Part shown: in pieces, positions 36,928 to 48,883 of the stretch
Layout of the letters: the number at the start of each line of letters is the position of its first letter
Numbering within the stretch: position 1 is the first letter of the stretch
Assembly: GCA_033060915.1 (NCBI GenBank)
Contig: CM065382.1
Location: 7,931,001-7,995,000 of the forward strand
Reading direction: 5' to 3'
Source: Euryodendron excelsum
Lineage: Eukaryota > Streptophyta > Magnoliopsida > Ericales > Pentaphylacaceae
Length of the DNA stretch: 64,000 nucleotides
Position numbers and translations under genes: made by a program
The notes under the pieces: generated by a model
What the model was told of the DNA's origin: nothing
The model's database searches: none
Seen by the model: the letters and a program-made list of their open reading frames with translations, nothing else

Positions 36928-38239
36928 CTAATATATATGGATTAGGGACTTATTGTGTGATTTAAATTTGTTAAACTCGATTATGAGTTGTTAAACCCGA
37001 ATCTTGCATGATTTAATCCGAACAATAGATGACTTTTTTTCAGAAAATTAATAAAGAACTTTTGTTCCTCTCTGAACAACGAACGTTTTGATATAAAGAT
37101 CGTAACTTAACTCTATTTGTAGAGAAAGTTATGATTTTTTAAAGTTTTGGGTAAAAAAAACTTGAAATTTCTTGTAAAATTATTGAATATGATGTTTTTC
37201 ATGCATATCTTTGCGATATATTATATATTCTTGTTACTGTATGGCATACGAATCTGTTAGTATAAGTTTTGTGCAAAAAAAATTGAGTTTTGAAACCCTA
37301 GCCGCCATGGCCGAATCTAGGGTTCTTAGAAACCCTAAAATCATGCGTTTTTCACCTTAAAATTATCATAAACATGTTTATTGATGTTTAGAGACCTTGT
37401 ATGTGTAGTAAAATAGCAAAAATCTTGCTTAAAATGTCGAATTTGGGGTGAAAATCGGGCTGAAAATCGATTTCCAGCGAAACGGGTCTATTTTGCAGAA
37501 ATCCGGGTCGGGTTTGACCCGGCGGGTAAGGAAGATGACCCAGATGGGTCAAGGAAGACCAAACAAAGCTCACTCTCGGCCTATGGAGAGTGTGGGCGCG
37601 TGAGACATATTTTGGAGTCGGTCAAAAAATAAAAAATGTTCCTCTTGGATTGAAGATTCTAAATATTATTTTTTCAGAATTTTTAGGGACTGTTTGGTAT
37701 TTTTTAAGGCTAAAAAAGTGCTGTTTTTTGCATTTTCTCACAAACCGTGCGCAATGTTTTGAAGATTTTTTATAGGTAACATGTTTTCAACTCTTTAAAC
37801 ATCATGGAATATTGTACTCTCTCTGGTTTGGTATATAAAATAATAATTGCTATTTAGAGTTCGTTTTTGGCTCATTTTAGGAGTTTTTTTGCGTTTTCTT
37901 GAAAACCGTGTGTACATCTTGGGTAATTTTCTATAGATAACCTATTTTCAACCTTCTGAATCTATTGATAGTGTGTACTCTCCCTAGTTAGGTCCCTAAA
38001 AACTATACTCTCTCCCGTAAGTCCTTTTAGGTGCCTAAAATCGTCATTTTTATGTTGAAAATTGCAAAATATGATTTTATTACATGACTTAGGCAATACA
38101 TATATGATCACTGGGTACTTTTGGCTATGTACCTATAAGGATGTGATTGCAAGCATTTTTGATATGCTTGGATGTGATACAGAATACTTTTACATCAAGT
38201 AGTGTCATGACAAGAACTTTGGATTGAAATGGGTGCTAC

Positions 38240-38508
38240 TGCCCAAAGGGGTACACTCATTAAATCTGATTTTCTTGCATATGGTATATGACTGTGTCCA
38301 TTGTGTTATTGCATACAATTGTCTGCCCAAAGGGGGTTATTGTGTGCTTTAATGATAGGAATGTGATTTAGCAGCTGATCCGAGAGTGCCTAACTTTTAA
38401 AATACATGTCTGCCCAAAGGGGACTATTTTTTCAAGTGCTTGGGCAATCTCATATGGTGGCTGGCTGGGAGGGACCTCATAGCATGTTGCACTCTTTGCC
38501 CAAAGGGG
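38240..38508 (+). repeat. Four evenly spaced TGCCCAAAGGGG motifs in the copia leader
   Basis: Exact 12-mers at 38240, 38324, 38411 and 38497, spaced 84, 87 and 86 bp, with little other similarity between the intervals. They end about 90 bp before the gag start codon. Function unknown; an RNA-level role (packaging, dimerisation or translation) is conjecture. Confidence 0.85.
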
Positions 38509-38599
38509 AGACGGCAATGATGCACTGAGACATCCCTATTATTTATACTTGATATAATTACTGCCCTCATTCTACTGATATGTTGCCTCTTTTGTTGCC

Positions 38600-41500
38600 A
38601 TGACAGTTTCCTTTGCAATTAATAACAATAACACTACCGTTGTGCTATTGAATGGTTCAAACTTTAAGAAGTGGAAGCAGGATATAGAGTTTGCCTTGGG
38701 TATTGTTGATCTAGATTTGGCCTTGAGGGAACCTAAACCTGCTACAATCACTGATACTAGTTCTGTTTCCGAGAAGGAGTTATATGCAAAGTGGGATAGA
38801 TCTAATCGACTCAGTCTTATAGCGATTAAGAGATCCATTCCTGAGCACCTACTGACTAGCCTGCTTGAGACTAACAATGCCAAAGTACTGTTTGAGGCTA
38901 TAAGACAGAGATATCAAGTATCCAGCAAGGCTGAGACTAGAGCCCTGATGAATGAACTCACGAGTTTGAGGTATGACAGCCAGAGTGGGGTAAGGGAATA
39001 TGTCTTGAAACTTATTTTTCTCCAATCCAAACTTAGAGGTCTAAATGTTACTCTCTCTGATGATTTCATTGTCCATCATGCTCTTAACAACCTTCCACCA
39101 GAGTTCAGTCAGATAAAGACTGCCTATAACACCTAGAGTGAGTCTTGGACAGTGAATGACCTCATTGCCAAATGTGTCTTAGAGGAGGATAAACTTAAAA
39201 GAGAGAAAACTGAGTCTGCCTTGCTTGTTTCTGATTCCAAAATCACTCTTGGGCAGGGTCATGGGAACCAAAAGAACCATAAGAAACCTAGTGCCAATAC
39301 CCCTCATAAAGGTTAGGATTATAAAGGGCATGGTAAAGGTCACGGTCAGACCAACAATCCTTTAGGTCCCAATGCCACAGTCAAGAAGGTCATCAAGTGT
39401 TTTTTTTGTAGGAAAGAGGGCCACATAAAGAAAAATTGCTATAGGTACAAGTCCTAGTTAGAAAAGAAGAAGAAACAGGAAGGAGGTAACTCACTTGCCT
39501 TAACTTGCTTTGAATCTAATTTCGTTAGTGTCCCATCAAATTCTTGGTGGTTTGACAGTGGTGCAACTGTTCATGTTGCCATATTTTTGCAGGGATTCAG
39601 AAGCAAGCGGAGGCCAAGTGAGAGTGAGGCCAAGCTTAGAGTTGGAGATAATAGCATAGTTAGGGTCGAGTTCATAGGAGATGCCATTTTAAATTTAGAA
39701 ACTGGTTTTCAACTTATTTTGGAAAACACTGCTTATGTACCGTCTTTTAGACGGAATTTGATTTCTATTTTTTCTTTGGACAAATTTGGATATGGTTTTC
39801 AATTTTAAAATGGCATTGTTGATTTATTTTATAATTCCAAAATTATTGGCCATGGCTTGTTATCTGATGGATTATATAGGGTGAAATTAGAAGAGGATAA
39901 TGAGTATGCCTCCTTCCATGTTGAAAATAGTATATCCAAGAGACCTAGAATTAAAGACCACTCTTCCATGTTATGGCATAAGCGTCGAGGTCACATTTCT
40001 AAAGAAAGAATTCAAAGGTTAATTAAAGATAACATTCTTATATCACTTGATTTTGGAGACCTAGACACTTGTGTTGACTATATTCGGGAAAAATTGACTA
40101 AGACTAGGAAAAAAAGTGCAACACGGAGTAGTGGCCTTTTAGAAGTCATACACACTGATATTAGTGGACCTTATTCCTCTACCTTTTTGTGAAAATAAAT
40201 ATTTTTTGACCTTTATTGATGATTTCTCTCATTATGGCTATGTTTACCTAATTAAAGAGAAATCTGATGCACTTGAAAAGTTTAAAATCTTTAAAACAGA
40301 AGTGAAAAATCAATTGACCAAAAGGATTAAGTTTGTTAGGTCTGACCGTGGGGGTGAGTATTATGGCAGGCATGATGTCACTGGACAACATATGGGACCG
40401 TTTGCCAAATACTTGCAAGAATGTGGGATTGTTGCCCAATATACCATGCCTGGTAGTCCTGAACAGAATAGTGTGGTCGAAAGGCGTAATCGCACCCTTA
40501 AAGACATGATGAGGAGTATGATGAGTAGGAGTAATTTGCCTACATATCTCTGGGGTGATGCTATTAAGTCTGCCTTGTACATTCTCAATAGGGTTCCCAG
40601 CAAGTCTGTTCCTAAAACACCATTTGAATTGTGGACTGGTAGGAAGCCTAGTCTTAACCATCTTCGTGTCTGGGGTTGTTCGGTAGAGGTTAGGATATAT
40701 AACCCTTTTGAGAGAAAAACCGACCCTAGAACTACTCGTTGTTTCTTCATTGGGTATCTAGATCATTCTAAAGGATACAGGTTCTACTGTCCTACGCCTG
40801 GTGCTAGGATTGTTGAGTCTCAGACAACTAAGTTCTTGAAGCATGATACAGCTGATTTGGAGACCCCACAGCAGCTTGATGTTGATAGGCAAAGCGAGGT
40901 GGTTCCTATCCCCTTGCCTAATGTTCAGACTTTTGTCTTGCCTACACCTATGGATGGAATTAATTAAGAGCAACTGGGGATTAATGCACCCATTGTTGCT
41001 AATGCTCCTGATCCTGTTGATCCTGTTGAGCTTGTTCCAGAGGTACCTGTGAGGAGATCAGTGAGACAACGAAGACCTGCCATATTTGATGAGTTTGTTA
41101 TCTATCTTGGTGAGAGTGACTATGATGTAGATCCTGTGGTTGATCCAGTGACTTATGTTGGTGCGATTTCGAGTCCCCAGTCTAGCATGTGGGTGGATGC
41201 TATGACAGATGAGATGCGTTCTATGACGCATAATGGAGTATGGGAGCTCGTTGATCTTCCAGTTGGCCGTAAGGCTATTGGTTGCAAGTGGGTGTTTAAG
41301 ACCAAGAAAGACTCTAAAGGGCAGGTTGAGCGTTTCAAAGCTAGATTGGTTGCAAAGGGGTTTACTCAAAGAGAAGGCATTGATTATAATGATACATTCT
41401 CTCCAGTTTCATCTAAGAATTCATTCAGAATTGTCATGGCTTTAGTGGCTCATTATGATTTAAAGCTTCATCAGATGGATGTCAAGACTGCTTTTCTGAA

Positions 41501-42725
41501 TGGTAGCCTAAGTGAGGAGATTTATATGATGTAACCTGAAGGTTTCAAGGAAGAAGGCAGGGAGCACATGGTATGTAAGTTGAAGAAATCTATTTATGGT
41601 TTGAAGCAAGCCTCGCGTCAATGGTATTTGAAGTTTGATGAGATTGTCACTTCCTTGGGTTTTGTGGAAAACAAGGTTGATCAGTGCATATATTTCAAGG
41701 TCAGTGGGAGGAAATTTATTTTCCTTATTCTTTATGTTGATGATATTCTACTTGTCAGCAGTGACTTAAGTCTTTTGGATGAGACTAAGATGCTGTTGTC
41801 TAATTCGTTTGATATGAAAGATCTTGGAGAGGCCTCCTTTGTTTTGGGTATTGAAATTATTCGTGATAGATCTCGTGGTATGCTAGGGCTTTCTCAGAAG
41901 GGGTACATTAGTCGAGTACTTGAGAGGTTTAGTATGCAGAACTGTAGAGCTGGTGATGTTCTTGTTATCAAGGGTGACAAGTTTAGTAAGAGTCAATGTC
42001 CCAAGAATGATTTGGAAATAAAAGCTATGCAAAACATTCCTTATGCTAGTGCAGTTGGCAGTCTTATGTATGCTCAAGTTTGTACTAGGTCAGATATTGC
42101 TTTTGCTGTGGTAGTTCTTGGTAGATATCTTTCTAACCCTGGCTTGGACCATTGGGTGGCTGCAAAGAAAGTAATGAGGTATTTGCAGAGAACGAAAGAT
42201 TATATGCTTGTATATAGAAAAGTAGACAATCTTGAGATTGTTGGTTATTCAGATTCAGATTTTGTTGGATGTGTGGATGACATGAAATCTACCTCCGAAT
42301 ATGTCTTTATGCTAGCTGGAGGAGCTATTTCATGGAAGAGTGTCAAGCAGACTCTTACAGCTTCTTCCACTATGCATGCTGAGTTTGTGGCTTGTTTTGG
42401 AGTTGCAATCCAAGCTGTTTGGCTGCAAAATTTTATTACAGAACTTAAGATGATTGATTTCATTGCTAGACCACTGAAGATCTTTTGTGATAATAGTGCA
42501 GCTGTATTCTTTTCTAAGAATAATAAGACTTCTAGTGGGTCTAAGCATATTGAGATTAAGTATTTGTCTGTCAGGGATTTGGTAAGGAAAGGTGACATCA
42601 TCATTAAGCACATAGATACAGAACAGATGATGGCAGACCCTTTGACCAAGGGACTCAGGCCTATTACCTTTGGTAGACATATTTCCAACATGGGTGTAAT
42701 TGGGTCATTTGATGTGCTTGGTTAG
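38600..42725 (+). pseudogene. Copia gag-pol polyprotein (disrupted)
   Basis: Starts MTVSFAINNNN at 38600. Visible: gag (LNGSNFKKWKQDIEFAL); zinc knuckle CFFCRKEGHIKKNC (about 39400-39440); protease DSGA (about 39554); integrase with HHCC region (WHKRRGHIS, then CVDY where CXXC is expected, so a zinc ligand is lost) and catalytic core ([25 protein letters not shown]); RT (AFLNG, YVDDILLVS near 41733); RNase H (SDSDFVGCVDD, MADPLTKGLRP). Six stops: TAG 39134, 39314, 39455; TAA 39806, 40965, 41532. Each is one C-to-T change from Gln. A one-base T gain near 40185 shifts the frame inside integrase. Encapsidation, protein processing and integration would all fail. Confidence 0.95.
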
Positions 42726-43358
42726 TGGGAGTTGTTTTCTTTACATTATTTGACAAATCTTATGTATTGAGACATTTTTTGGTTATTTAATGGTCATCTT
42801 TATGATTGTGTTTGATGCCATTTATGCATGAATATATTTTTGATACTTGCATATCATATGGATTAATGTATTCATGATTCAGTTTATTAATAGTCTTGAG
42901 TTTGGTGTGACTTAAGCAATTCAGGATATGTCTTGTGTTTGCACCATAAAGTTGTTTCGAGATAGTTGTGCAAGACATATGGGTTTCATTAGAAACCATT
43001 GGAATTCTCTTACTTATTGAATGAGCATACAGTTAAAGAGAATTTGAGAACTGATTGAGGATTAGCACTGTTATCAGATCACATACGGAGTGCTTTTTCC
43101 CATCACACTACCACATTTGATCCATGTCGATAGAGTTATTAGTGCTTGTAATCATGAGTGGTCTTACATGGACTAATAATGTAATGACTGCCTTGGTTCG
43201 ATATTGATAGCTTTGTTGGACCGGATTGTTTTAGGTGTTGTTTCTCATCCTACTTGGTTTTTTGAAATTGTGGCCACATACAGTTATTTTCATGTTCTAA
43301 CCTGAGAGTCATTTTTCAAATTTTGTTTCTATAATTAATGTTGGCTCAAGTGGGAGAA

Positions 43359-43558
43359 TGTTAGATTATTCTTGATTGAGCCCACATTATTTGTGGGTGT
43401 TTTCTAAACACGGGTTGGACCCAAGTTTGGATGAGACAAACATGGTAAGCCCAATAAGGTTGTGATCTATTATACATGGGCTAGTGTGCATCTATTATCA
43501 ATGTGAGTTAACGGTAATTAGTGTGGGCCTAATTAGCCACATTGGGCCTTTTATGGAA
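43359..43558 (+). repeat. Extra partial LTR (first 200 bp) before the copia 3' LTR
   Basis: Starts TGTTAGATTATTC directly after the polypurine tract, matches the first ~200 bp of the LTR to ttttatgga, then a complete LTR starts at 43559. Confidence 0.93.
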
Positions 43559-44035
43559 TGTTAGATTATTCTTGATTGAGCCCACATTATTTGTGGATGT
43601 TTTCTAAACACGGGTTGGACCCAAGTTTGGATGAGACAAATATGGTAAGCCCAATAAGGTTGTGATATATTATACATGGGCTAGTGTGCATCTATTATCA
43701 ATGTAGGTTGACGGTAATTAGTGTGGGCCTAATTAGCCAATTGAGCCTTTTATGGAAGGGCCCAATGTGACTAGGGTTTCCTATATATAGAGGCTAGGTC
43801 CCCTCTCTTCTCACAATCATCAGACAGTTTTTCATAAAATTTCGTCATACAGTAGTGGGTACAGAGAGGAAGACCAACCTCCAAGAAGCCTTGTTCGAGA
43901 TTAATCGCCGCTCCAAAGAGATTCGTGAAATCATGGAGCAAACAGGTAAGTTTTCGCATTCAGTTTTGTTTCCTGTTAAGTTTCTATATTCGCATATAAT
44001 CTAGGTCAATGTTATGATCTGTTTTGAAGTTTACA
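43559..44035 (+). repeat. 3' LTR of the copia element
   Basis: Complete 477-bp LTR ending GTTTACA, followed by target duplication CTATC. Confidence 0.93.
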
Positions 44036-44528
44036 CTATCTATTTTTTATCTATGCATATATTTATTTACTGATAAAAAAAAAAAAGGAAACGCAATCAG
44101 GACTCGAAGCTGATATTGCTCGGGGGAAGAAGCAGGTTCCCCCCAAGGATGGTTCAGAAATGGCTGGCGCGTCGTGACCCGCATCACAGCATATAAATCC
44201 ATCGGGGTAGGAAAGAAGCCGGAATCGAATTCCGGAGGATGTCGCCGAGACCAGAAAGGGACAGTTAGACTTGAATTGCCGTCCGAACCGTGAAGAAGAC
44301 GGGCAGATGGGAGAAGCGACAGGTTTGAGCATGACGAGCTTTGTTCATGCGGCGAGCATTCCACTGGAGATGTATTTGAGGCAGAATGGGGTCACCAACT
44401 TGGGCCCCTGTTTGCTCTCACAAGCTGCGGGTGAGGGTGAGAGAGAAGGGCGGCGCCCACCCGATGAAGGGCGTCTTTCATCTTTAGCTGCGGAGCGTGA
44501 GAATGAGGGTGATGAAAAGGGTAACTGA

Positions 44529-46230
44529 GCTTCAATTGAGACTGTTTTGATTTTCTTTTACATATTTCTACCTTTTAAATTATAAACATGTATCTGCTAT
44601 GTTTCTCCCTTTTGAATTATAGATGAATTTGTTGCACTTCTTTCTTGGCCCGTGTTATACATCATCTCTCTCTTTCTCTCTCCGTCTCTCTCTCCCTCTC
44701 TTTCTCTCAGAAAGCCAATTAAAATTCTGCAACATAGGACTATGAGCTACCAAATACACAAGCCTTCAAATAGTGCCCAGCTTAGCTCCCATTAACTTGC
44801 GAGTTGGGTGGGCCACTGGGTAATGGGACCAATTGCCACACCTAAATAGGGACCGCAAGGGCCAATCTGGGGCTTGAGGAAATATTAATTGTGAACAAAT
44901 ATGGCTCAAGGCCCTGTCCAACCCAATAGTAACTTTTGAACCCAGTATTTCAATCAACACTCGGCTGCCCTACTTTTTTTTTTCCTACCAAAAGAAAAAA
45001 AGAATTACAGCCTAGGCTTCCACCACATTGGTTTAGATTAATATTAGGTAAATTACACATGTATCAGCTTTTTATAAATATTACTAGTGGTAATAAAAAT
45101 AACCAAAGGAATATATGTTGATTAATGGTCGCAGTATATAAAGCCACATAAATTTATTCAATTCAAGCCTCATAAGCATTATATTATAAAGTTTAATTAC
45201 ATTGTAAAGTAAATGGTTATAGGGATAAAACCAACTGGCTAATTTGCTTCAATGAGAAATTGTCCAGTTCATATGGTTTTAGTTACTATTTTGTTTTTGG
45301 GTTAATAAAGAAATCAAGCTCCTTCGTCCAAAAAAAAAAAAAAACAGAGCCAAGAAATCAATCCACATTGAGTAAATCGTATCACTAGCTAAAAACTGGT
45401 TCAACTATTCACTTCAGTTTGGTGCTAATATGGTTCATTGCTTTTTTCAGCCTATTTGTATGTAGCTATGCCTTTTTCTTTTCTTCTTTTTTTTTTTTTT
45501 TGCTTTTTTTATTAACATTAATAAAAAAGCAGGCTATGAAATAAAAGATAGATCAAAATAAAAGTAATGCACAGTGGAACCAGTACTTAAAGGAGCCTTT
45601 ACCATTTTGTAATCAAGGCATTGTATAACGATGCTCTGTTTTCATTCCTTAACCATCATATACTTATATAAACCTCGTATTTATACCTTACGATCCCACT
45701 AGTAATATCATAATTTATTTGATAAAAAAAATTAGTTACTTATCATTAGAAGAGAAAGAGAAAAAAAAAAAAGAAGAAGAAGAAGAAGAAGAAGAAAAAG
45801 AAAGAAAGTGAATTTGCTAAAGAACAGCAGCTCATCTACAAGTAAATTCCTTTGTTATTTTTCATTGAAATTGAATCTTTTAACAGTTTCATAAAAAGAA
45901 ATACTTTTAAAAATTTATGACCCTGCTCTGCATTCTAGGATACACCGACAAAGCCACAATGAAACTGAGTTTAGCATTATTTTCCATCCTCTTTTTATTA
46001 TTATTATTATTATGTTTTGATTCTTTGGGTGAGAATAGTGTTCGCAAATGAGTCCCCTTGCAATAACCACAGAAACAGAGGAGAAAACAACTACAGCAAA
46101 ACAAATATATAAAACACATGTACATGCTTTCCATAACTTAATGATCCCAAATGTACAACATTTTTTTTGCCATTTTCCTAGTTAACAAACACGCCTTATT
46201 GTCATACTGTACACTACATATGTATATTGC
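44529..46230. other. Non-coding spacer between VAL pseudogene and CYP79 (copy B)
   Basis: Collinear with 9044-9215, 10440-10914 and 16943-17570 of copy A, and it preserves the empty target site of the LARD-like element at about 45423-45428. It holds an interrupted CT tract (44665-44707), A- and T-runs, an AAG microsatellite (about 45772-45800) and a TTA microsatellite (about 45997-46012). The CYP79 3' UTR must lie at its right end. Confidence 0.55.
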
Positions 46231-47985
46231 TCAAGGTGACGGATACAAGTTCTCAGCCAACCGCGGCTTTGCAAGAGCAAGCAAAGGTTTAGAGAGAAAG
46301 AGGTCACCCACAGACTCGTTGAGGTCAATCTTTGGCACGTTGGGTGGCAAACTCCAGGTGAACCCTTGAAGGAGCCTAGCCATCAACATAACAGTCATTG
46401 TAGTCCCCAGTGTGACCCCTGCGCATCCACGCCTTCCAATGCTGAATGACAACATGTGCAAGTCAGTGTCGGTGAGTACCACGTTCGAGCCATCGTCCTT
46501 TAGGTGGCGTTCTGGTTTGAACTTGAGCGGCTCATCCCAAACTCTAGGGTTACGGCCAAGTCCAGGACGGCTTAGAAGCACTTGGCTGCCCTTTGGGATG
46601 AAGTAGCCGGCCACGATTCTGTCCGTGTCAGACTCGTGAGGAACGTTGAAGGGCGCGACGGGGTGAAGCCGGAAGGCCTCTTTGGAGCATGCCTTGACGT
46701 AGTTGAGCTGCGAGAGATCTGATTCTTGGACCAGTCTCTCCTTCCCAACTACTTTATCCAATTCCTCTATGGCTCGTTCGAGCGTTTGAGGTTGATTTAA
46801 CATTTCGGCAAGTGCCCATTCGGTCGCGTTCGATGGATTGTCCACCGTTGCTATCATCAGTTCCTGTCAACATCATGAAGTGACGTTTATTTGCATCATA
46901 ATTAAAATCAAAGATGAATTGAACTAATTCGTTTTTTTCACTAAAAATGTTTAAACACTCCTACACACCAAGGAAATTCATGAGTCGAGTTTGAAATTTT
47001 TAAGGCGTTGAGGGGGCGGAGAAAGATAAACTCTTACGACAATTTGAGCTTTGATCTCATCTGGGGAGAGGGGGATTCCGTTTTCGTCTCTGTGCATAAT
47101 GAGGACATCAAGCAAGTCCTCTTTCACTTTCTTGCTACCATCCATCCATTGCCTGATCCTATCATCGATAAGGAGATCGTGATATTTGTGTACGCTTGCA
47201 TTGGCTTTTCTCATAATGTTCTCATGACCATCTAAGTCAAGACGGCCTCGCAAGAATGGTAAGTAGTCAGAAACACAAAATGAGTAAAGGTATGAGAGGA
47301 TAGTGAATAGCGCATTGACGTGCTCTACTTCTTCCGCGCCTGGTCCTCCATCCTCCATTCCTTTACCAAAATACCTTTTGCTAAAGATCATCTTCCTTAT
47401 CACGTTACCGCAGTAGTGTTGCACAGCAACTCGCACGTTCACCACACCGCCGGCCAAATTGCAATGGTTATACACATAACGGAGAAGGTTATTGGCTTCC
47501 TCATCCCTTTTGTTAAGAAGCCATCGAAGAGTTTTCGATGAAAGAACCTCCGAAGCAAGGATTCTCCTCATTTTCCTCCATTGTTCTCCCATCGGGGTAA
47601 GTGCTGTTGATAGATATCCTTTACTAGTTATGTTTGCGGACATGCAAACTGGCCTTGAGGAAAAATGAGCATCTTCTTTCTTCAAAAACTCGCATGCAAT
47701 TTCGGGAGAAGTTACTGCGATGACATGAACGTTCCATAGACGGATACACATGATCTCGAGGTTCATTTCCTCCATTAATCTGTGTATCCAGCGAAAAGTT
47801 GGCTTGTTGAATAACACGACAAGGAGGCTTCCGAAAAGAGGCCATGGTTTTGGCCCCGGAGGAAGTGCGTTCGTTCTCCTATTACCATTGGCTTGGTACT
47901 TGACGAAGGAGATGAAAATCAACGCCATGACAAGAAGCGTTGAGCAAAAGCCCAAGAGAGTTGTTGCAAGGCTGATGTTGGTCAT
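46231..47985 (-). CDS. CYP79: CYP79 family cytochrome P450 (probable amino-acid N-monooxygenase)
   Basis: Two exons on minus: 47985-47038 (316 codons) and 46863-46231, giving 526 aa with GT/AG borders at GTC|GTAAG and GACAG|GAA. The N-terminus is a membrane anchor (about residues 8-28) plus the hinge [15 protein letters not shown]79 hallmarks: [11 protein letters not shown]-helix ATVDNPSNA in place of the usual AGxDT; ExxR as [19 protein letters not shown]-type FKPERH; haem loop [10 protein letters not shown]. Family members sit on the ER and convert an amino acid to its (E)-aldoxime, the entry step to cyanogenic glucosides, glucosinolates or volatile aldoximes. The substrate cannot be read from sequence. 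It is convergent to VAL. No CYP71-type partner or UGT is in the window. Length and all key motifs are intact, unlike the copy A remnant. Confidence 0.94.
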
Positions 47986-48100
47986 TTTAGGAGTGGAATG
48001 GGAAGAGTGCTACAAATGGTGAAAGAGATGGAAGTTTTTGTAGTCACAAGTAGAAGAACTCACTATCAGTACGGTGCTTATCAGTAGGCATATTGCTCGC

Positions 48101-48110
48101 CTTTTATAGA
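48101..48110 (-). promoter_or_regulatory. Probable TATA box of the CYP79 gene
   Basis: On minus: TCTATAAAAG, about 115 bp upstream of the start codon at 47985. The copy A equivalent (about 19579-19592) reads ctccttgtatcgtag and lacks the box. Confidence 0.65.
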
Positions 48111-48883
48111 AGTTCCCAATCAGAATGGCTAATATAGTGACAATGCATTCATTTATGGCTCTCACAATAAATCACAAACAGATAAGTAATATTATCAAGG
48201 ACAATAAAAATGGACTATTTTATTTTCCAAAAAATTCAAGTTCTAAGCTAGAGCAATCATCCTCTAAAAAACACAATTGTTTGCAACTAATCCTTTTGTT
48301 TTTCTTCTAATTTTTTTCTTAGGATAAAGAATTCCTGCAAACCGGGCTATAAAAACCTCCTATTGTTTGGGTACATGACGATCTTTTAAACTATTTGCAT
48401 GTAAAATGTCATAAAAGGAATAAAAACAAAAATATACCTTCTGCAGTTAACCTTCATATTCAACACTAATATCACATGTGAATTTTAATAGTTTTCACAC
48501 TTGGCCACTCCACTTACAGGAACTCTTGCAACCCACACAAGAGGAAATATTTTTTTCCTTTTTCTTATTCATTTCAGATTAAATGTGTTTTTCCTTTTAT
48601 GGTAATGGAATTACGCTTTTACGCATAATTAATGACTACTAACCTTTTTTGCAATGCAATTACGCTTCTAGCCATATTTAATAACAGATAGCATCTTCTG
48701 CAACTAAATCTTTTATTTTCTTCACAGTGGATTACTCTTAAAAAAAACCTGACGAGTGTCCTAGGCGGATGATATAGAGATAAGTTTTATTTAAAGAGGA
48801 TTCATTGCAAAACAAAAACCATTAAATACTACTCTATCCCAGATGGTTTTTAAATTTAATGCATCATAAATGCATTTAAACTA
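48111..48883. other. CYP79 proximal upstream region
   Basis: AT-rich, collinear with 25337-26170 in copy A. Contains an ATTACGC / GTAATGGAATTACGC motif pair near 48603-48668. No gene. Confidence 0.5.

Larger units (their letters stand above)
36437..44035 (+). mobile_element. Ty1/copia retrotransposon, inactivated
   Basis: LTRs at 36437-36913 and 43559-44035 (477 bp each; about 20 differences by eye), target duplication CTATC (36432-36436; 44036-44040), primer site tggtatcagagc at 36916 and polypurine tract aagtgggagaa at 43348-43358. Domain order gag, protease, integrase, RT, RNase H is that of Ty1/copia. The 1.7-kb leader holds a spaced 12-mer repeat. The 3' end has an extra partial LTR (43359-43558). 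It lies within the LINE tail in copy B only. Confidence 0.96.
36111..44086 (+). mobile_element. 5'-truncated LINE 3' end, split by a copia element
   Basis: The LINE sequence is 36111-36436 plus 44036-44086. It ends in an A12 tail (44075-44086) and is flanked by a 14-15 bp duplication (ggaaacgccaatcag 36096-36110; ggaaacgcaatcag 44087-44100), the mark of target-primed reverse transcription. The left part encodes a plant LINE ORF2 tail ending SLWEARNLRVFE then stop (36152-36208), matching the W..RN.R.F motif, followed by 3' UTR. The copia at 36437-44035 landed in the 3' UTR later. Confidence 0.85.
33731..44528 (+). pseudogene. VAL 3'-end pseudogene (exons 12-13 only), split by insertions
   Basis: Duplicated end of the VAL gene without promoter, B3 or CW domain. 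Pieces: partial exon 12 with its donor (33731-33783), intron, exon 13 part 1 (34732-34970), part 2 (36052-36110), part 3 (44101-44528). Part 1 has frame-shifting differences near 34840 (VDMGE region) and a stop soon after. Part 3 keeps an open frame to the natural stop ([10 protein letters not shown] to EKGN). It has one copy of the [13 protein letters not shown] motif where the working gene has two. Expression is unlikely. Confidence 0.9.
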
